Positions 17,230 to 24,921 of a DNA stretch of 64,000 bases are shown here, one piece after another (position 1 is the stretch's first letter; every line of letters starts with the position of its first letter). The notes below the pieces were generated by a model, which saw only the letters and a program-made list of their open reading frames with translations, was not told the DNA's origin and searched no databases. The stretch is taken from contig JAFZIL010000059.1 of NCBI GenBank assembly GCA_017554385.1, positions 33,769-97,768 on the forward strand, written 5' to 3'. The stretch comes from Prevotella sp. GTDB lineage: Bacteria > Bacteroidota > Bacteroidia > Bacteroidales > Bacteroidaceae. The position numbers and the translations under genes are program-made.

Positions 17230-18126
17230 TTATTTGAACATCATCCTGAAGGCAGTAGGGAAGGGTGTCTCAAACTCCATGCGCTCTCCCGTCACAGGAT
17301 GGGTGAAGCATAGCAGCCAGGCATGCAGGCACAGCCGGTGAAGCGGGTCGTCGCCGTTGCCGTATTTCGTGTCACCGCAGACAGGATGCCCCATATCGGC
17401 TGCATGGACGCGTATCTGGTTCTTCCTTCCCGTTTCCAGTTGGAATTCCACTAACGAGTGTTCTGTCGTACGGTCTAGCACGTGGAAGTGGGTGATGGCC
17501 AGCTTTCCTCCGTTGTCTACGGGCGACGAGTAGGTGATGTAGGCCTTGTTGTCCTTCAGCCAGTTGCTGATGGTTCCTTCATCGGGTTCCATCTCTCCGC
17601 TGAGAACGGCCACGTATCGACGGTCGTAGACGATCTGATGCCAGTTGTGCTCCAGAATCTGCTCCGTTTCCATGTCCTTGGCATAGACCATAATGCCGCT
17701 GGTGTCTCGGTCGAGACGATGAACCACGTGGGCTGTGCACTTCTGGCGGGTCTTGTGGAAATAGTCGTCAAGCACACTCTTCACGTTGAGCGAGGAGTGT
17801 CCTGCTGCCATCGAGAGGATGCCTGCCTGCTTCTCGACTACGATGAGCCAGCGGTCTTCGTAGACAATCTTCACGTATCTGCTCTTGAACGTCTGCTGGT
17901 TGCGCTTTGTCCTGCTCACCGCCACTTTCATTCCTGGCTTAAGCAGGAAGTCGAACTGTGTCACCGTCTTTCCGTCGACCTTCACGCCCCTTCCCTGAAG
18001 GGTGGCCTTGATTTTTGACCTACTCTGCTTCACGTTCTCTAAGAGGAAGTTGAGCAGTTGGCATTCTGCCGTTGGCGCGAAATGGTCGTAGTCGCCTTCG
18101 CGTCCGTATCCTGTGTTCATTCTCAT
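17230..18126 (-). CDS. RluA-family pseudouridine synthase
   Basis: The 298-aa protein has an S4-like RNA-binding N-terminus (about 25-90, 'QSRSKIKATLQGRGVKVDGKTV'). The RluA/RsuA catalytic domain follows, with the signature 'HVVHRLDRDTSGIMVYAK'; the Asp is the nucleophile that isomerises uridine in rRNA or tRNA. It also shows 'ETGRKNQIRVHAADMGHPVCGD'. The exact RNA site cannot be read from sequence. The start overlaps the HD-domain gene by 4 nt, so the two are coupled. Confidence 0.94.
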   Translation of the reverse strand: MRMNTGYGREGDYDHFAPTAECQLLNFLLENVKQSRSKIKATLQGRGVKVDGKTVTQFDFLLKPGMKVAVSRTKRNQQTFKSRYVKIVYEDRWLIVVEKQAGILSMAAGHSSLNVKSVLDDYFHKTRQKCTAHVVHRLDRDTSGIMVYAKDMETEQILEHNWHQIVYDRRYVAVLSGEMEPDEGTISNWLKDNKAYITYSSPVDNGGKLAITHFHVLDRTTEHSLVEFQLETGRKNQIRVHAADMGHPVCGDTKYGNGDDPLHRLCLHAWLLCFTHPVTGERMEFETPFPTAFRMMFK

Positions 18127-18776
18127 AGCTTTTCTTCTTTTTGGTTCGTTTCCATCGTGTAGTAGCGCTCAAACTCTTTTCTGAGCTGTGCTGTATCTTC
18201 AATGATGTTGCGCAGCTGTCGGAGGCTTTGCTCGTTGGGCGACTTGGGCAGCCACAGTTTGATGTATCCTCGTTCCGAGTATTTTGCTTCCATGTGTTCC
18301 TTGAACCGCTCCCAGTGTTCCTCCTTGTCCTTCTCAGGGTAGTTGGCCAACCCGAACTGCACCGTTCGCCTGAACACCTGTTCTGGCGAGATGTCCCTGT
18401 CGGCCTCGGCCACGATTTTCCCGTAGATGCTTCTTGGTGCGTGTGATGCCGATGCTCTGTGGTCCTCAATGGCTTCGCGCATGGTGTTGATCTGTTCTGC
18501 CGAGAACCACCGGCGTAGCCTTGCATCCTGAGCCAGTATGCGTCCTCCGGTGATATGGTGAATGGCTCTTGGGCCAGACATGCCGAGGTCGTGATAGGCA
18601 GCAATGACGTATGCCATGTTGATGTCGGCACCCGTTGTCCGCACCATTTCCAGCGACCTTCTGATAACCCTCGTTACGTGCTCCAGGTTATGGGCTTTGT
18701 CAAACTCGGCATAACGCGGCAGAATCTGTGTCTCTACAAATTCCACTAAATCTAAGCTGGCTGTGTTCTTAATCAT
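18123..18776 (-). CDS. HD domain phosphohydrolase
   Basis: The 217-aa protein has HD-superfamily metal-binding motifs: 'NLEHVTRVIRRS' (His), 'VIAAYHDLGMSG' (the His-Asp doublet) and 'REAIEDHRAS'. It resembles small bacterial HD hydrolases that act on nucleotides or phosphate esters; the substrate is unknown. The C-terminal third is rich in charged helices ('YPEKDKEEHWERFKEHMEAKY'). It lies directly upstream of the pseudouridine synthase gene with a 4-nt overlap. The short upstream gap to radA contains low-complexity GATGG/GGAG sequence. Confidence 0.88.
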   Translation of the reverse strand: MIKNTASLDLVEFVETQILPRYAEFDKAHNLEHVTRVIRRSLEMVRTTGADINMAYVIAAYHDLGMSGPRAIHHITGGRILAQDARLRRWFSAEQINTMREAIEDHRASASHAPRSIYGKIVAEADRDISPEQVFRRTVQFGLANYPEKDKEEHWERFKEHMEAKYSERGYIKLWLPKSPNEQSLRQLRNIIEDTAQLRKEFERYYTMETNQKEEKL

Positions 18777-18849
18777 ATTCTTGATGAAGGTGATGGGTTT
18801 AAAGGTGGAGGGTTATAGATGGAGAGAGGAAAAGTTGTAGGGTGAGCTA

Positions 18850-20241
18850 CTATCCGAAAAGAGCACGGAGGGCTTCTTCGACTTTCCTTACGGGATGCAT
18901 TTCGATGGTGAATTTCTTGCGGTTGAAGCCCTGCATGTTGTATTGTGGCAGAATGATGTGGTTGAATCCCAGCTTCTCTGCTTCGGCAATGCGCTGTTCA
19001 ATGCGGTTGACGGGTCTTACCTCTCCGCTCAGTCCTACCTCGCCCGCCATACACCATCCGTTTTCTATAGGCGTGTCGACATTGCTTGAGAGTACGGCTG
19101 CAATGACTGAGAGGTCCATAGCCATATCTGTGACGCGCAATCCTCCGGCAATGTTCAGGAACACGTCTTTCTGCATGAGCTTGAAGCCCACGCGCTTCTC
19201 GAGTACGGCAAGCAGCATGTTCAGGCGTCGCTGGTCGAAGCCAGTTGCCTGTCGCTGAGGTGTGCCGTAGGCTGCTGTCGATACGAGCGCCTGCGTCTCT
19301 ACGAGGAAGGGGCGTACGCCCTCAATGGCCGAGCTGATAGCTACACCCGACAGTCCCTGATGCTCGCCCGTGAGCAACAGTTCCGAGGGGTTCCCTACCT
19401 GTCGAAGACCGTCCTGACGCATTTCGTAAATTCCTAATTCAGAGGTACTTCCGAATCGGTTCTTCATGCTTCTCAGAATGCGGTACATATAGTGCTGGTC
19501 ACCCTCAAACTGGATGACGGTATCGACGATATGCTCTAAAATCTTTGGGCCTGCCAGCGTGCCTTCCTTCGTGATGTGACCTATCAGGATGACGGGCACG
19601 CCGCTGGTCTTGGCAAAGCGCAATAGCTGCGATGCACACTCGCGCACCTGTGCTATGCTTCCCGCACTCGACTCGACCTCGTCCGTAGCGATGGTCTGTA
19701 TCGAATCTATGACCACCAGTTCGGGCTTTTCCTCGCGTATATGCTCAAAGATCTGTTCCAGCGAGTTTTCGCAGAGTATCAGCAGATGGTCGCTGCCGGT
19801 TTCTTGCTGGTGTAGCAGTCGTTCGGCTCGCATCTTCAGCTGATGGGCGCTCTCCTCACCACTTATATATAATATGCGGCGGTCTTTCAGGGCGAGCATC
19901 GTCTGCAGCGAAAGTGTCGACTTGCCTATACCCGGCTCACCGCCCAGCAGCACGATGCTGCCCGGCACCAGTCCACCGCCCAGTACGCGGTTCAGCTCCT
20001 GGTCGTGCATGTCTATGCGCGGGTCGTCGCGTCCTTCAATCTCCGAAAGGCGCATGGCCCTGTTCTGCCGCAGGGCGTGACCAACGCTGGCTGCCGTTGC
20101 TGCCGTCTTGCGTGTCGACTCGCTTGAGAGCCTTATCTCCTTGAAGGTGTTCCATTGGCCGCATGAGGGACATTTTCCCACCCATTTGGGCGACTCCTGA
20201 CCGCAGTTGCTACAAACGTAGGCCGTCTTTTCCTTTGCCAT
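18850..20241 (-). CDS. radA: DNA repair protein RadA
   Basis: The 463-aa protein has an N-terminal zinc finger (YVCSNCGQ / CPSCGQWNT), a RecA-like ATPase with Walker A 'GGEPGIGKSTL' and Walker B 'ELVVIDSIQTI', the RadA-specific 'MKNRFGSTSELG' (KNRFG) motif, and a Lon protease-like C-terminal domain that includes 'SSNVDTPIENGWCMAGEVGLSGEVRPV'. RadA is a hexameric helicase that drives branch migration in homologous recombination. Its promoter is seen upstream (20268-20275). Identity is secure. Confidence 0.98.
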   Translation of the reverse strand: MAKEKTAYVCSNCGQESPKWVGKCPSCGQWNTFKEIRLSSESTRKTAATAASVGHALRQNRAMRLSEIEGRDDPRIDMHDQELNRVLGGGLVPGSIVLLGGEPGIGKSTLSLQTMLALKDRRILYISGEESAHQLKMRAERLLHQQETGSDHLLILCENSLEQIFEHIREEKPELVVIDSIQTIATDEVESSAGSIAQVRECASQLLRFAKTSGVPVILIGHITKEGTLAGPKILEHIVDTVIQFEGDQHYMYRILRSMKNRFGSTSELGIYEMRQDGLRQVGNPSELLLTGEHQGLSGVAISSAIEGVRPFLVETQALVSTAAYGTPQRQATGFDQRRLNMLLAVLEKRVGFKLMQKDVFLNIAGGLRVTDMAMDLSVIAAVLSSNVDTPIENGWCMAGEVGLSGEVRPVNRIEQRIAEAEKLGFNHIILPQYNMQGFNRKKFTIEMHPVRKVEEALRALFG

Positions 20242-20267
20242 GATATCTTTTTCTGATTATTCTGGCA

Positions 20268-20275
20268 CAAAATTA
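20268..20275 (-). promoter_or_regulatory. -7 promoter element of radA
   Basis: CAAAATTA reads TAATTTTG on the minus strand, about 27 nt before the radA start codon. Confidence 0.6.
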
Positions 20276-20286
20276 CGAATATTTTT

Positions 20287-20315
20287 TTTGCTTACAAAAT
20301 TTTTTATTACTTTTG
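20287..20315 (+). promoter_or_regulatory. Promoter of the lipoprotein leader
   Basis: TTTG at 20287-20290 and TACTTTTG followed by CA at 20308-20315 are separated by 17 nt, slightly short of the usual 19-20. It faces the substrate-binding lipoprotein gene at 20420 and leaves a leader of about 95 nt. Confidence 0.55.
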
Positions 20316-20357
20316 CAACGTGAAAACGGCTAATATCGCACATTAATTAATAGCAGA

Positions 20358-20402
20358 GGGGCGTCCACGGGCTTTTCGGAGCACTGGTTGCCCCTTCTTT
20401 TT
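20358..20402 (+). terminator. Terminator-like hairpin in the leader of the lipoprotein gene (candidate attenuator)
   Basis: GGGGC...GCCCC closes a long imperfect stem with inner pairs CCA/TGG and GCT/AGC, followed at once by TTCTTTTT. It lies between a promoter and the start codon 18 nt further on. It could end a short RNA or control read-through into the gene. I could not match it to a known riboswitch class. Confidence 0.55.
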
Positions 20403-20419
20403 CAGAAAGAACGACCATC

Positions 20420-21346
20420 ATGAGAAAACTGTTTCTCTTTATTGCAGTCATACTTCTCGCAGCTTGTTCAGGAAGTGGTTCGTCGGAAGACAAGACTACC
20501 GTCGCCGACTCTGCCCGCTGGCATATCGCTGTCTTGCCCACTATGGATTGTCTTCCGCTGATGCTTGCCCAGGATCGTGGTTTCTTCGACGATGAGGGTG
20601 TCAGCGTGGGCTTACAGCTGTTCCAGTCGCAGATGGACGTCGACACCGCCCTGCTTGGAGGTAGTGCCCAGGCGGCAGCTACCGACTTGGCGCGCGTCAT
20701 GCATCTCCGTCAGCAGGGGCTTCATCTCTGCTGTGTGTCGGCTACCGATGCAGCGTGGCAGCTTGTGTCCATGCGCCCTGCCCGTATCAGTAAGCTCGCC
20801 CAGCTCGATGACAAGATGCTGGCGATGACCCGCTATTCGGCTACCGACCTGCTTTCCGACCTTGTCGTCGATAGTGCCGGCTTGAAGCCCGAACGCGTGT
20901 TCCGCATCCAGATCAACGATCTGAACGTTCGTCTGGGCATGCTCCAGTCGGGCATCATGGACGCAATGTTCCTGCCCGAACCCCAATCGATGCTTGCCCG
21001 TGACCATCGGGCACAGCTGCTCTACGACACCCGCCGTGCCGACCTGTGGCTGGGCTGTCTTGCCTTTGTGGGCGACTCGGCCATGAAGCAGCAAAGCGAT
21101 GTCAAGGCTATCCTCCGTGCCTACGACCGTGCTGTCGACAGTCTTAACCAGCGGGGCCTTGCTGCCTATGCCGACCTGCTTGCCAGCCAGCTCCGACTGT
21201 CGGCTGCAGCTGTCGACTCGCTCTCGTCGCAGCCCCCCTTCCGTCATTCCCATGAGCCCCGTCAGGTCGACGTGACGCGTGCTTCCTCTTGGTGGGAAAA
21301 ACGAGTAGCATCAATGAAATATGTGGAAAAGCGATATATTCAGTAG
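20420..21346 (+). CDS. Substrate-binding lipoprotein (NMT1/SsuA-like)
   Basis: The 308-aa protein has a lipoprotein signal with lipobox LLAAC (Cys16). The body resembles periplasmic binding proteins of the NMT1/SsuA/TauA type: 'TMDCLPLMLAQDRGFFDDEGVSV' is the classic first segment, followed by 'LLGGSAQAAATDL' and 'YSATDLLSDLVVDSAGL'. Such proteins deliver thiamine precursors, sulfonates or nitrate to ABC transporters, but no permease or ATPase gene is adjacent. The ligand cannot be inferred. The 3' end overlaps the next gene by 26 nt, which suggests tight coupling with the TPR protein. Confidence 0.82.
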   Translation: MRKLFLFIAVILLAACSGSGSSEDKTTVADSARWHIAVLPTMDCLPLMLAQDRGFFDDEGVSVGLQLFQSQMDVDTALLGGSAQAAATDLARVMHLRQQGLHLCCVSATDAAWQLVSMRPARISKLAQLDDKMLAMTRYSATDLLSDLVVDSAGLKPERVFRIQINDLNVRLGMLQSGIMDAMFLPEPQSMLARDHRAQLLYDTRRADLWLGCLAFVGDSAMKQQSDVKAILRAYDRAVDSLNQRGLAAYADLLASQLRLSAAAVDSLSSQPPFRHSHEPRQVDVTRASSWWEKRVASMKYVEKRYIQ

Positions 21347-23522
21347 CGTGGTTGAGCCTTTGCTAAGCCGTCAGCTGGGAAAGGCCGTTAGCCAACTTGA
21401 GTTCTATTTCATAGGACGTCCTACGCATCCCTATACCGAGGCCTTCCGCACGCTGGCCTCTGATTATCGGTTGCTCTCTGACTACTGGCTTTCGGGATGC
21501 GACGATGCCTCGCGCCAGCAGCTCTTCGACGGTCTGCTCCACCGGTTCTACCGGCTTGCGGCTCGCCTCAATCTCTGGGAGTGCAACCAGCGTTCTGCCT
21601 TCCGGCTTACGCTCAGCCGCCAGACGGCACAGCATGCCAGCGACTGGTCGGCCGACGCTGTGCGTACTGCCCTTGAGAACCACGTCAGCGATATGGCGCT
21701 TTTGTCGCTTGAACCCGAACCCCGCCGCTCGCAGAAGATGTCAGAACTTGGCGTGGCCCATCGTCAGTACATGTCCGACCTGTTCAATCATATCTGGACC
21801 TCGGAGATGTGGCAGACAGCCGATGCCGATGCCTACACCTCCATGCTTCTCTCGCCTACGGTCGATGCTGTAGACCAACAACTGCTCGTCAGCGCCATCA
21901 CCCTCGCTGCCCTCAACCAGTTCGACATCCATAAGTTCCGCACACTCGCACAGGTCTATCGCCAGACATCCGACGAGCACCTGCGCCAACGTGCCTTGGT
22001 GGGGTGGGTCATCGTGGCCGACGCCCCTATGGGCAATCTTTACGACGAGTTGGGACGCCTTGTCGACGAGCTCTGCGCCGACCCGCGTTGTAGCGAGGAG
22101 CTGGCCGAGATGCAGATGCAGCTGGTCTATTGTCTCGACGTCGATGCCGACAGCCGCCGCATCCGCAACGAGATTATGCCCGACCTGCTTAGCCACAGCA
22201 ACCTGAAGTTCACCAGCACCGGCATTGAGGAACAAGAGGAGGACACGCTCGAGGAGATTCTCCATCCCGATGCAGCCGAGCGCAACATGGAGAAGATGGA
22301 GGAGAGCATGAAGAAGATGGTGGACATGCAGCAGAAAGGCTCCGACATCTATTTCAGCGGTTTCTCCCAGATGAAGCGCTTCCCCTTCTTCAGCGACATT
22401 GCCAACTGGTTCGTCCCCTTCTATCCCGAACATCCGGGCATCAGCCAGATATGGAACAAGAGCCGCAGCTCCAAGCTCCTTCATGTCATTACCGATATTG
22501 GAGCCTTCTGCGACAGCGACAAATACTCCTTCGTGCTTGCCTATGAGCAGGTCTTGGGACACCTGCCCAAGAGCATGATCGAACTCATCGAGAAGGGCGA
22601 GGCCGTACCCATGCCCGTAGGTGGCGAGATCAACGCCGAGCAGCAGCGCCAGCCAGCCTTCATCCGTCGCATCTACCTGCAGAATCTCTACCGCTTCTTC
22701 AAACTCTTCCCCATGCGTAGTGAGTTCCGCAGCCCCTTTGGCGACGAGACCCGTTCCGACTATCTGTTCTTCGCCAATCCCCTGTTTGCAGCCACACCCT
22801 TGCAGCAGCACTATGTGCCTATGGCCTCCTTCCTCATGAAACGTAAGATGTACAAGGACGTGCTCACCGTGCTTCAGCGCTGCAACGATGAGTACCACGA
22901 TTTCAAGTACTACATGCTCATGGGCACGCTCGCTCAGCGTAACCCGTCGGCCTTCGACCCTAACATCAGTCTTACCGACCTCTTTGCCAAAGCCTGTGAG
23001 CTTCAGCCCGATAACGAGCGCGCTCTCTCTGGTCTTGCCCGTGCCCTCTTTGCCGACAAGCGCTATGCCGATGCCCACGACCACTTCGTGCGTCTCACGC
23101 AGCTGCGCCCAGACAACATAGCCTACGAGCTGGGCAATGCCGTATCGCTGCTGAACATGGGCGAGAGCAGCGAGGCCCTACAGATACTCTATCGCCTCAA
23201 CTACGACCATCCCGACCATCCGTCTGTGCGCAGCGCGCTGGCCTGGGCCCTTACCCTCAACGCGAAGTACGAGCAGGCCGTGAAGCTCTTCGAGCAGCTT
23301 GCCGCAACGCCCGACCCTCAGCCCGACGATCTCCTGAACTATGGCTATTGCCTCTGGCTACAGCACCGCAACCAGGAAGCCGTGGCCGTATTCCGTCGAC
23401 TGAAGGAGCTCAGCACCGATTTCAACTTCGCCGACGAGTTTGCCCATGCTGGTGCCCAACTCCTCGCTGCCCACGACATCCCTCCCGTCGAGACGTGCCT
23501 TATGCTCGACCAGCTACAGTAA
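21321..23522 (+). CDS. Large TPR-containing protein (733 aa)
   Basis: The protein begins MWKSDIFSSVVEPLLSRQL without a signal peptide, so it is probably cytoplasmic. The first 500 residues are alpha-helical without a recognised domain, and include an acidic, Met/Lys-rich segment near residue 310 ('EEQEEDTLEEILHPDAAERN'). The last 220 residues contain TPR-like units ('NERALSGLARALFADKRYADAHDHFVRL', 'SVRSALAWALTLNAKYEQAVKLFEQL'). It overlaps the lipoprotein gene by 26 nt; the ATG at 21321 is the first in frame. Homologous long TPR proteins occur in Prevotella (recollection, not checked). Function is unknown. Confidence 0.8.
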   Translation: MWKSDIFSSVVEPLLSRQLGKAVSQLEFYFIGRPTHPYTEAFRTLASDYRLLSDYWLSGCDDASRQQLFDGLLHRFYRLAARLNLWECNQRSAFRLTLSRQTAQHASDWSADAVRTALENHVSDMALLSLEPEPRRSQKMSELGVAHRQYMSDLFNHIWTSEMWQTADADAYTSMLLSPTVDAVDQQLLVSAITLAALNQFDIHKFRTLAQVYRQTSDEHLRQRALVGWVIVADAPMGNLYDELGRLVDELCADPRCSEELAEMQMQLVYCLDVDADSRRIRNEIMPDLLSHSNLKFTSTGIEEQEEDTLEEILHPDAAERNMEKMEESMKKMVDMQQKGSDIYFSGFSQMKRFPFFSDIANWFVPFYPEHPGISQIWNKSRSSKLLHVITDIGAFCDSDKYSFVLAYEQVLGHLPKSMIELIEKGEAVPMPVGGEINAEQQRQPAFIRRIYLQNLYRFFKLFPMRSEFRSPFGDETRSDYLFFANPLFAATPLQQHYVPMASFLMKRKMYKDVLTVLQRCNDEYHDFKYYMLMGTLAQRNPSAFDPNISLTDLFAKACELQPDNERALSGLARALFADKRYADAHDHFVRLTQLRPDNIAYELGNAVSLLNMGESSEALQILYRLNYDHPDHPSVRSALAWALTLNAKYEQAVKLFEQLAATPDPQPDDLLNYGYCLWLQHRNQEAVAVFRRLKELSTDFNFADEFAHAGAQLLAAHDIPPVETCLMLDQLQ

Positions 23523-23528
23523 ACGGTT

Positions 23529-23559
23529 AGCCTATCTGCCTCGAAGCAGCAGATAGGCT
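23529..23559 (+). terminator. Hairpin after the TPR gene
   Basis: AGCCTATCTGC pairs with GCAGATAGGCT around a 9-nt loop, 6 nt after the stop codon. No T run follows, so termination strength is uncertain. Confidence 0.4.
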
Positions 23560-23601
23560 CACGGCCTGGTAGAGAAGAACTGGAAACCAACAAAAACGCA
23601 G

Positions 23602-23644
23602 AAAAAAGCCGCCGACACCCTGCTTTTTTGCAGAGCCTCGGCGG
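23602..23644 (-). terminator. Minus-strand intrinsic terminator, probably for the smalltalk transcript
   Basis: Read on the minus strand, CCGCCGA...TCGGCGG encloses a second small stem (CTGC/GCAG) and is followed by C and TTTTTT. A near copy of the whole element lies at 62897-62939. Confidence 0.65.
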
Positions 23645-23654
23645 TCATTCTGTC

Positions 23655-23732
23655 GCCCTTTCAGGGCTTCTTTACCCGGCGTCTTTAGCAGGGGCTTCAC
23701 CCCTGCCTATGGTCTTAACGCCCCTTCGGGGC
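23655..23732. repeat. Cluster of three REP-like palindromes
   Basis: GCCCTTTCAGGGC (23655-23667), GCAGGGG-CTTCA-CCCCTGC (23688-23706) and GCCCCTTCGGGGC (23720-23732) lie within 80 bp of non-coding DNA. Short GC palindromes of this kind are typical intergenic repeats of Bacteroidota, often mobilised by REP-associated transposases (established for REP elements generally; not shown here). Confidence 0.6.
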
Positions 23733-23769
23733 TACGTTTGCAGCGTTTCATGAGGGCGGGAAACTTTAG

Positions 23770-23883
23770 TTAGATCATTCCGGTGGCACTCATGCAACTG
23801 GTGGTGGTGAGTGCGGTGAGGAAGGCGGTGAGGGCGGCTACTATCATCTTCACCACGAGCTCGATAATTTTGCGCTTTTTCAT
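23770..23883 (-). CDS. 'Smalltalk' family mini-protein (37 aa)
   Basis: The ORF encodes a short basic start (MKKRKIIELVVK), a hydrophobic Ala/Thr/Leu-rich helix (MIVAALTAFLTALTTT) and an SCM motif just after it, which fits a small lipoprotein or membrane peptide. This pattern and its place beside an HU-like gene match the Bacteroidales smalltalk proteins, which usually sit between an HU-family gene and an N-acetylmuramoyl-L-alanine amidase gene. Here the HU gene is present about 320 nt upstream but the amidase is missing; REP-like palindromes and a terminator occupy its place. A heptamer repeat array ends close to the start codon. Confidence 0.72.
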   Translation of the reverse strand: MKKRKIIELVVKMIVAALTAFLTALTTTSCMSATGMI

Positions 23884-23891
23884 AGGATTTT

Positions 23892-23947
23892 GGTTTGAGG
23901 TTTGAGATTTGAGATTTGAGGTTTGAGATTTGAGGTTTGAGATTTGA
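23892..23947. repeat. Heptamer microsatellite (GRTTTGA x 8) upstream of the smalltalk gene
   Basis: Eight consecutive 7-bp units alternate between GGTTTGA and GATTTGA. They end 8 nt before the smalltalk ATG on the minus strand, so copy-number change would alter its leader. The same unit occurs inside the GH2 gene at 36143-36177. Confidence 0.9.
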
Positions 23948-23975
23948 GGTTTTTTAGGAAGTCAGAAGGAGTTAG

Positions 23976-24080
23976 GTGTAGGGGCAGGCCCTGTGCCAGC
24001 CCGAACCGCCGTTAGGCGGTATGTGCGCGTGAAGAACGCCCTGTCGGGCGTGCGGGCTGGCACGGGGCCTGCCCCTACAC
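23976..24080. repeat. 105-bp clover-shaped inverted repeat
   Basis: A 28-bp arm at 23976-24003 (starting GTGTAGGGGCAGGCC) is matched by its inverted copy at 24053-24080 with one mismatch. Inside are two further hairpins, ACCGCC-GTTA-GGCGGT (24005-24020) and CGCCC-TGTC-GGGCG (24037-24050). As single strand it would fold into a stem with two inner arms. No coding capacity. Such GC-rich structured intergenic repeats recur in Prevotella genomes (recollection). Confidence 0.85.
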
Positions 24081-24200
24081 TGGGCGATCTTCCCTTGACC
24101 TTTTGAAAAGAACCAGCAGAGTATTGTCCCCTGACTTCATGAGGCCGAAGGCCGATAACTTCCCCTGACTCCCCCTAACTTCCCCTGACTTCCTGGGCGA

Positions 24201-24653
24201 TTAATCGCCCTCCTGCTCCTCCGGCTCCTCGGGCTTGTCTCCGAGGCTGTCTACGCTGACGAACTTCGCCTTCTTGAGGAACTGGCGGCTGGAGATGTCC
24301 ATCTCCTGCTCCTGCTCGGGCAGGAAGCGGATGTGCAGGGCCTTGATGTTCTCGGCCACGTTGAACTTGTCGGGGTCGGTCTCGCCCTTGCCCTCGATGG
24401 TGGTGTAGAAGGTGCCGAGGCCGTCGATCTTCACCTTCTTCGAGTTCAGGAGCTGCTCGATGAGGCAGGAGCGGAACTTCTCCAGCACGCCGAAGATGAC
24501 ATCGGGGGTGTAGATAGAGCCGTGCTCCGCGATGTGCTCGGCCATGCCTCGCATGTCGAGGGTCTCCAGCGACTTCACGTAAGCGTAGTACTTGCCGAAG
24601 CCTGCACTGTGTTGGTTGTTGTTCTTACGCAACAGATACAAAATCTTTGCCAT
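24201..24653 (-). CDS. HU-family DNA-binding protein (HU-HIG-like)
   Basis: The 150-aa protein starts MAKILYLLRKNNNQ at 24653; an upstream extension of 11 codons is possible but lacks the usual N-terminus. The core 'MAEHIAEHGSIYTPDVIFGVLEKFRSCLIEQLLNSKKVKIDGLGTF' is split here only by normal family features: helix-helix, then the KI-x-GLG-x-F strand of the HU/IHF fold. A low-complexity acidic tail (EEPEEQEGD) ends the protein. HU-HIG proteins are abundant in Bacteroidales, next to smalltalk and amidase genes and near DUF4248 and primase genes. It probably bends or coats DNA; its role in this neighbourhood is not established. Confidence 0.88.
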   Translation of the reverse strand: MAKILYLLRKNNNQHSAGFGKYYAYVKSLETLDMRGMAEHIAEHGSIYTPDVIFGVLEKFRSCLIEQLLNSKKVKIDGLGTFYTTIEGKGETDPDKFNVAENIKALHIRFLPEQEQEMDISSRQFLKKAKFVSVDSLGDKPEEPEEQEGD

Positions 24654-24726
24654 AGTTGTGTGTGTTTTTGATGGTATTAGATTCACTTGCGGCGAACTTA
24701 ACGGGTCGCCGACATCCCGCTCTTCG

Positions 24727-24761
24727 AATTGAGAATTAAGAATTAAGAATTGAAAATTATG
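24727..24761. repeat. Heptamer repeat (AATTRAG-like x 5)
   Basis: The units AATTGAG, AATTAAG, AATTAAG, AATTGAA and AATTATG run at a strict 7-bp period in the HU gene leader. Confidence 0.75.
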
Positions 24762-24828
24762 ATTACCTCTGCAGCGGTAGCCGCTCGGCGCTCTGCGACG
24801 CTTTCACAAAGCAATGCGACTGAAAGAA

Positions 24829-24856
24829 ATTCTTCATTCTTCATTCTTCATTCTTT
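24829..24856. repeat. Heptamer repeat (ATTCTTC x 3, then ATTCTTT)
   Basis: Four 7-bp units lie directly downstream of the HU gene promoter, at the start of its transcript. Confidence 0.85.
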
Positions 24857-24862
24857 ACTTTG

Positions 24863-24894
24863 CAAAGGTACAAAATATTTCCGAGATACGCAAA
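24863..24894 (-). promoter_or_regulatory. Promoter of the HU-like gene
   Basis: On the minus strand, TTTG (24894-24891), a 20-nt spacer and TACCTTTG followed by CA (24870-24863) match the Bacteroidota consensus fully. The leader is about 200 nt long and carries two heptamer arrays. Confidence 0.8.
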
Positions 24895-24921
24895 TTATTT
24901 AGCTGTTATTTAGGCTAATAT

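Noticed and set aside
20358-20402. Known riboswitch (TPP, preQ1, SAM types) before the NMT1-like lipoprotein
   Set aside because: No match to the conserved cores I know; only a terminator-like hairpin is supported.
21741-23084. 447-codon minus-strand open frame inside the TPR gene
   Set aside because: It is antisense to TPR units and very Val/Gly/Glu-rich; no start signal or neighbour supports it.
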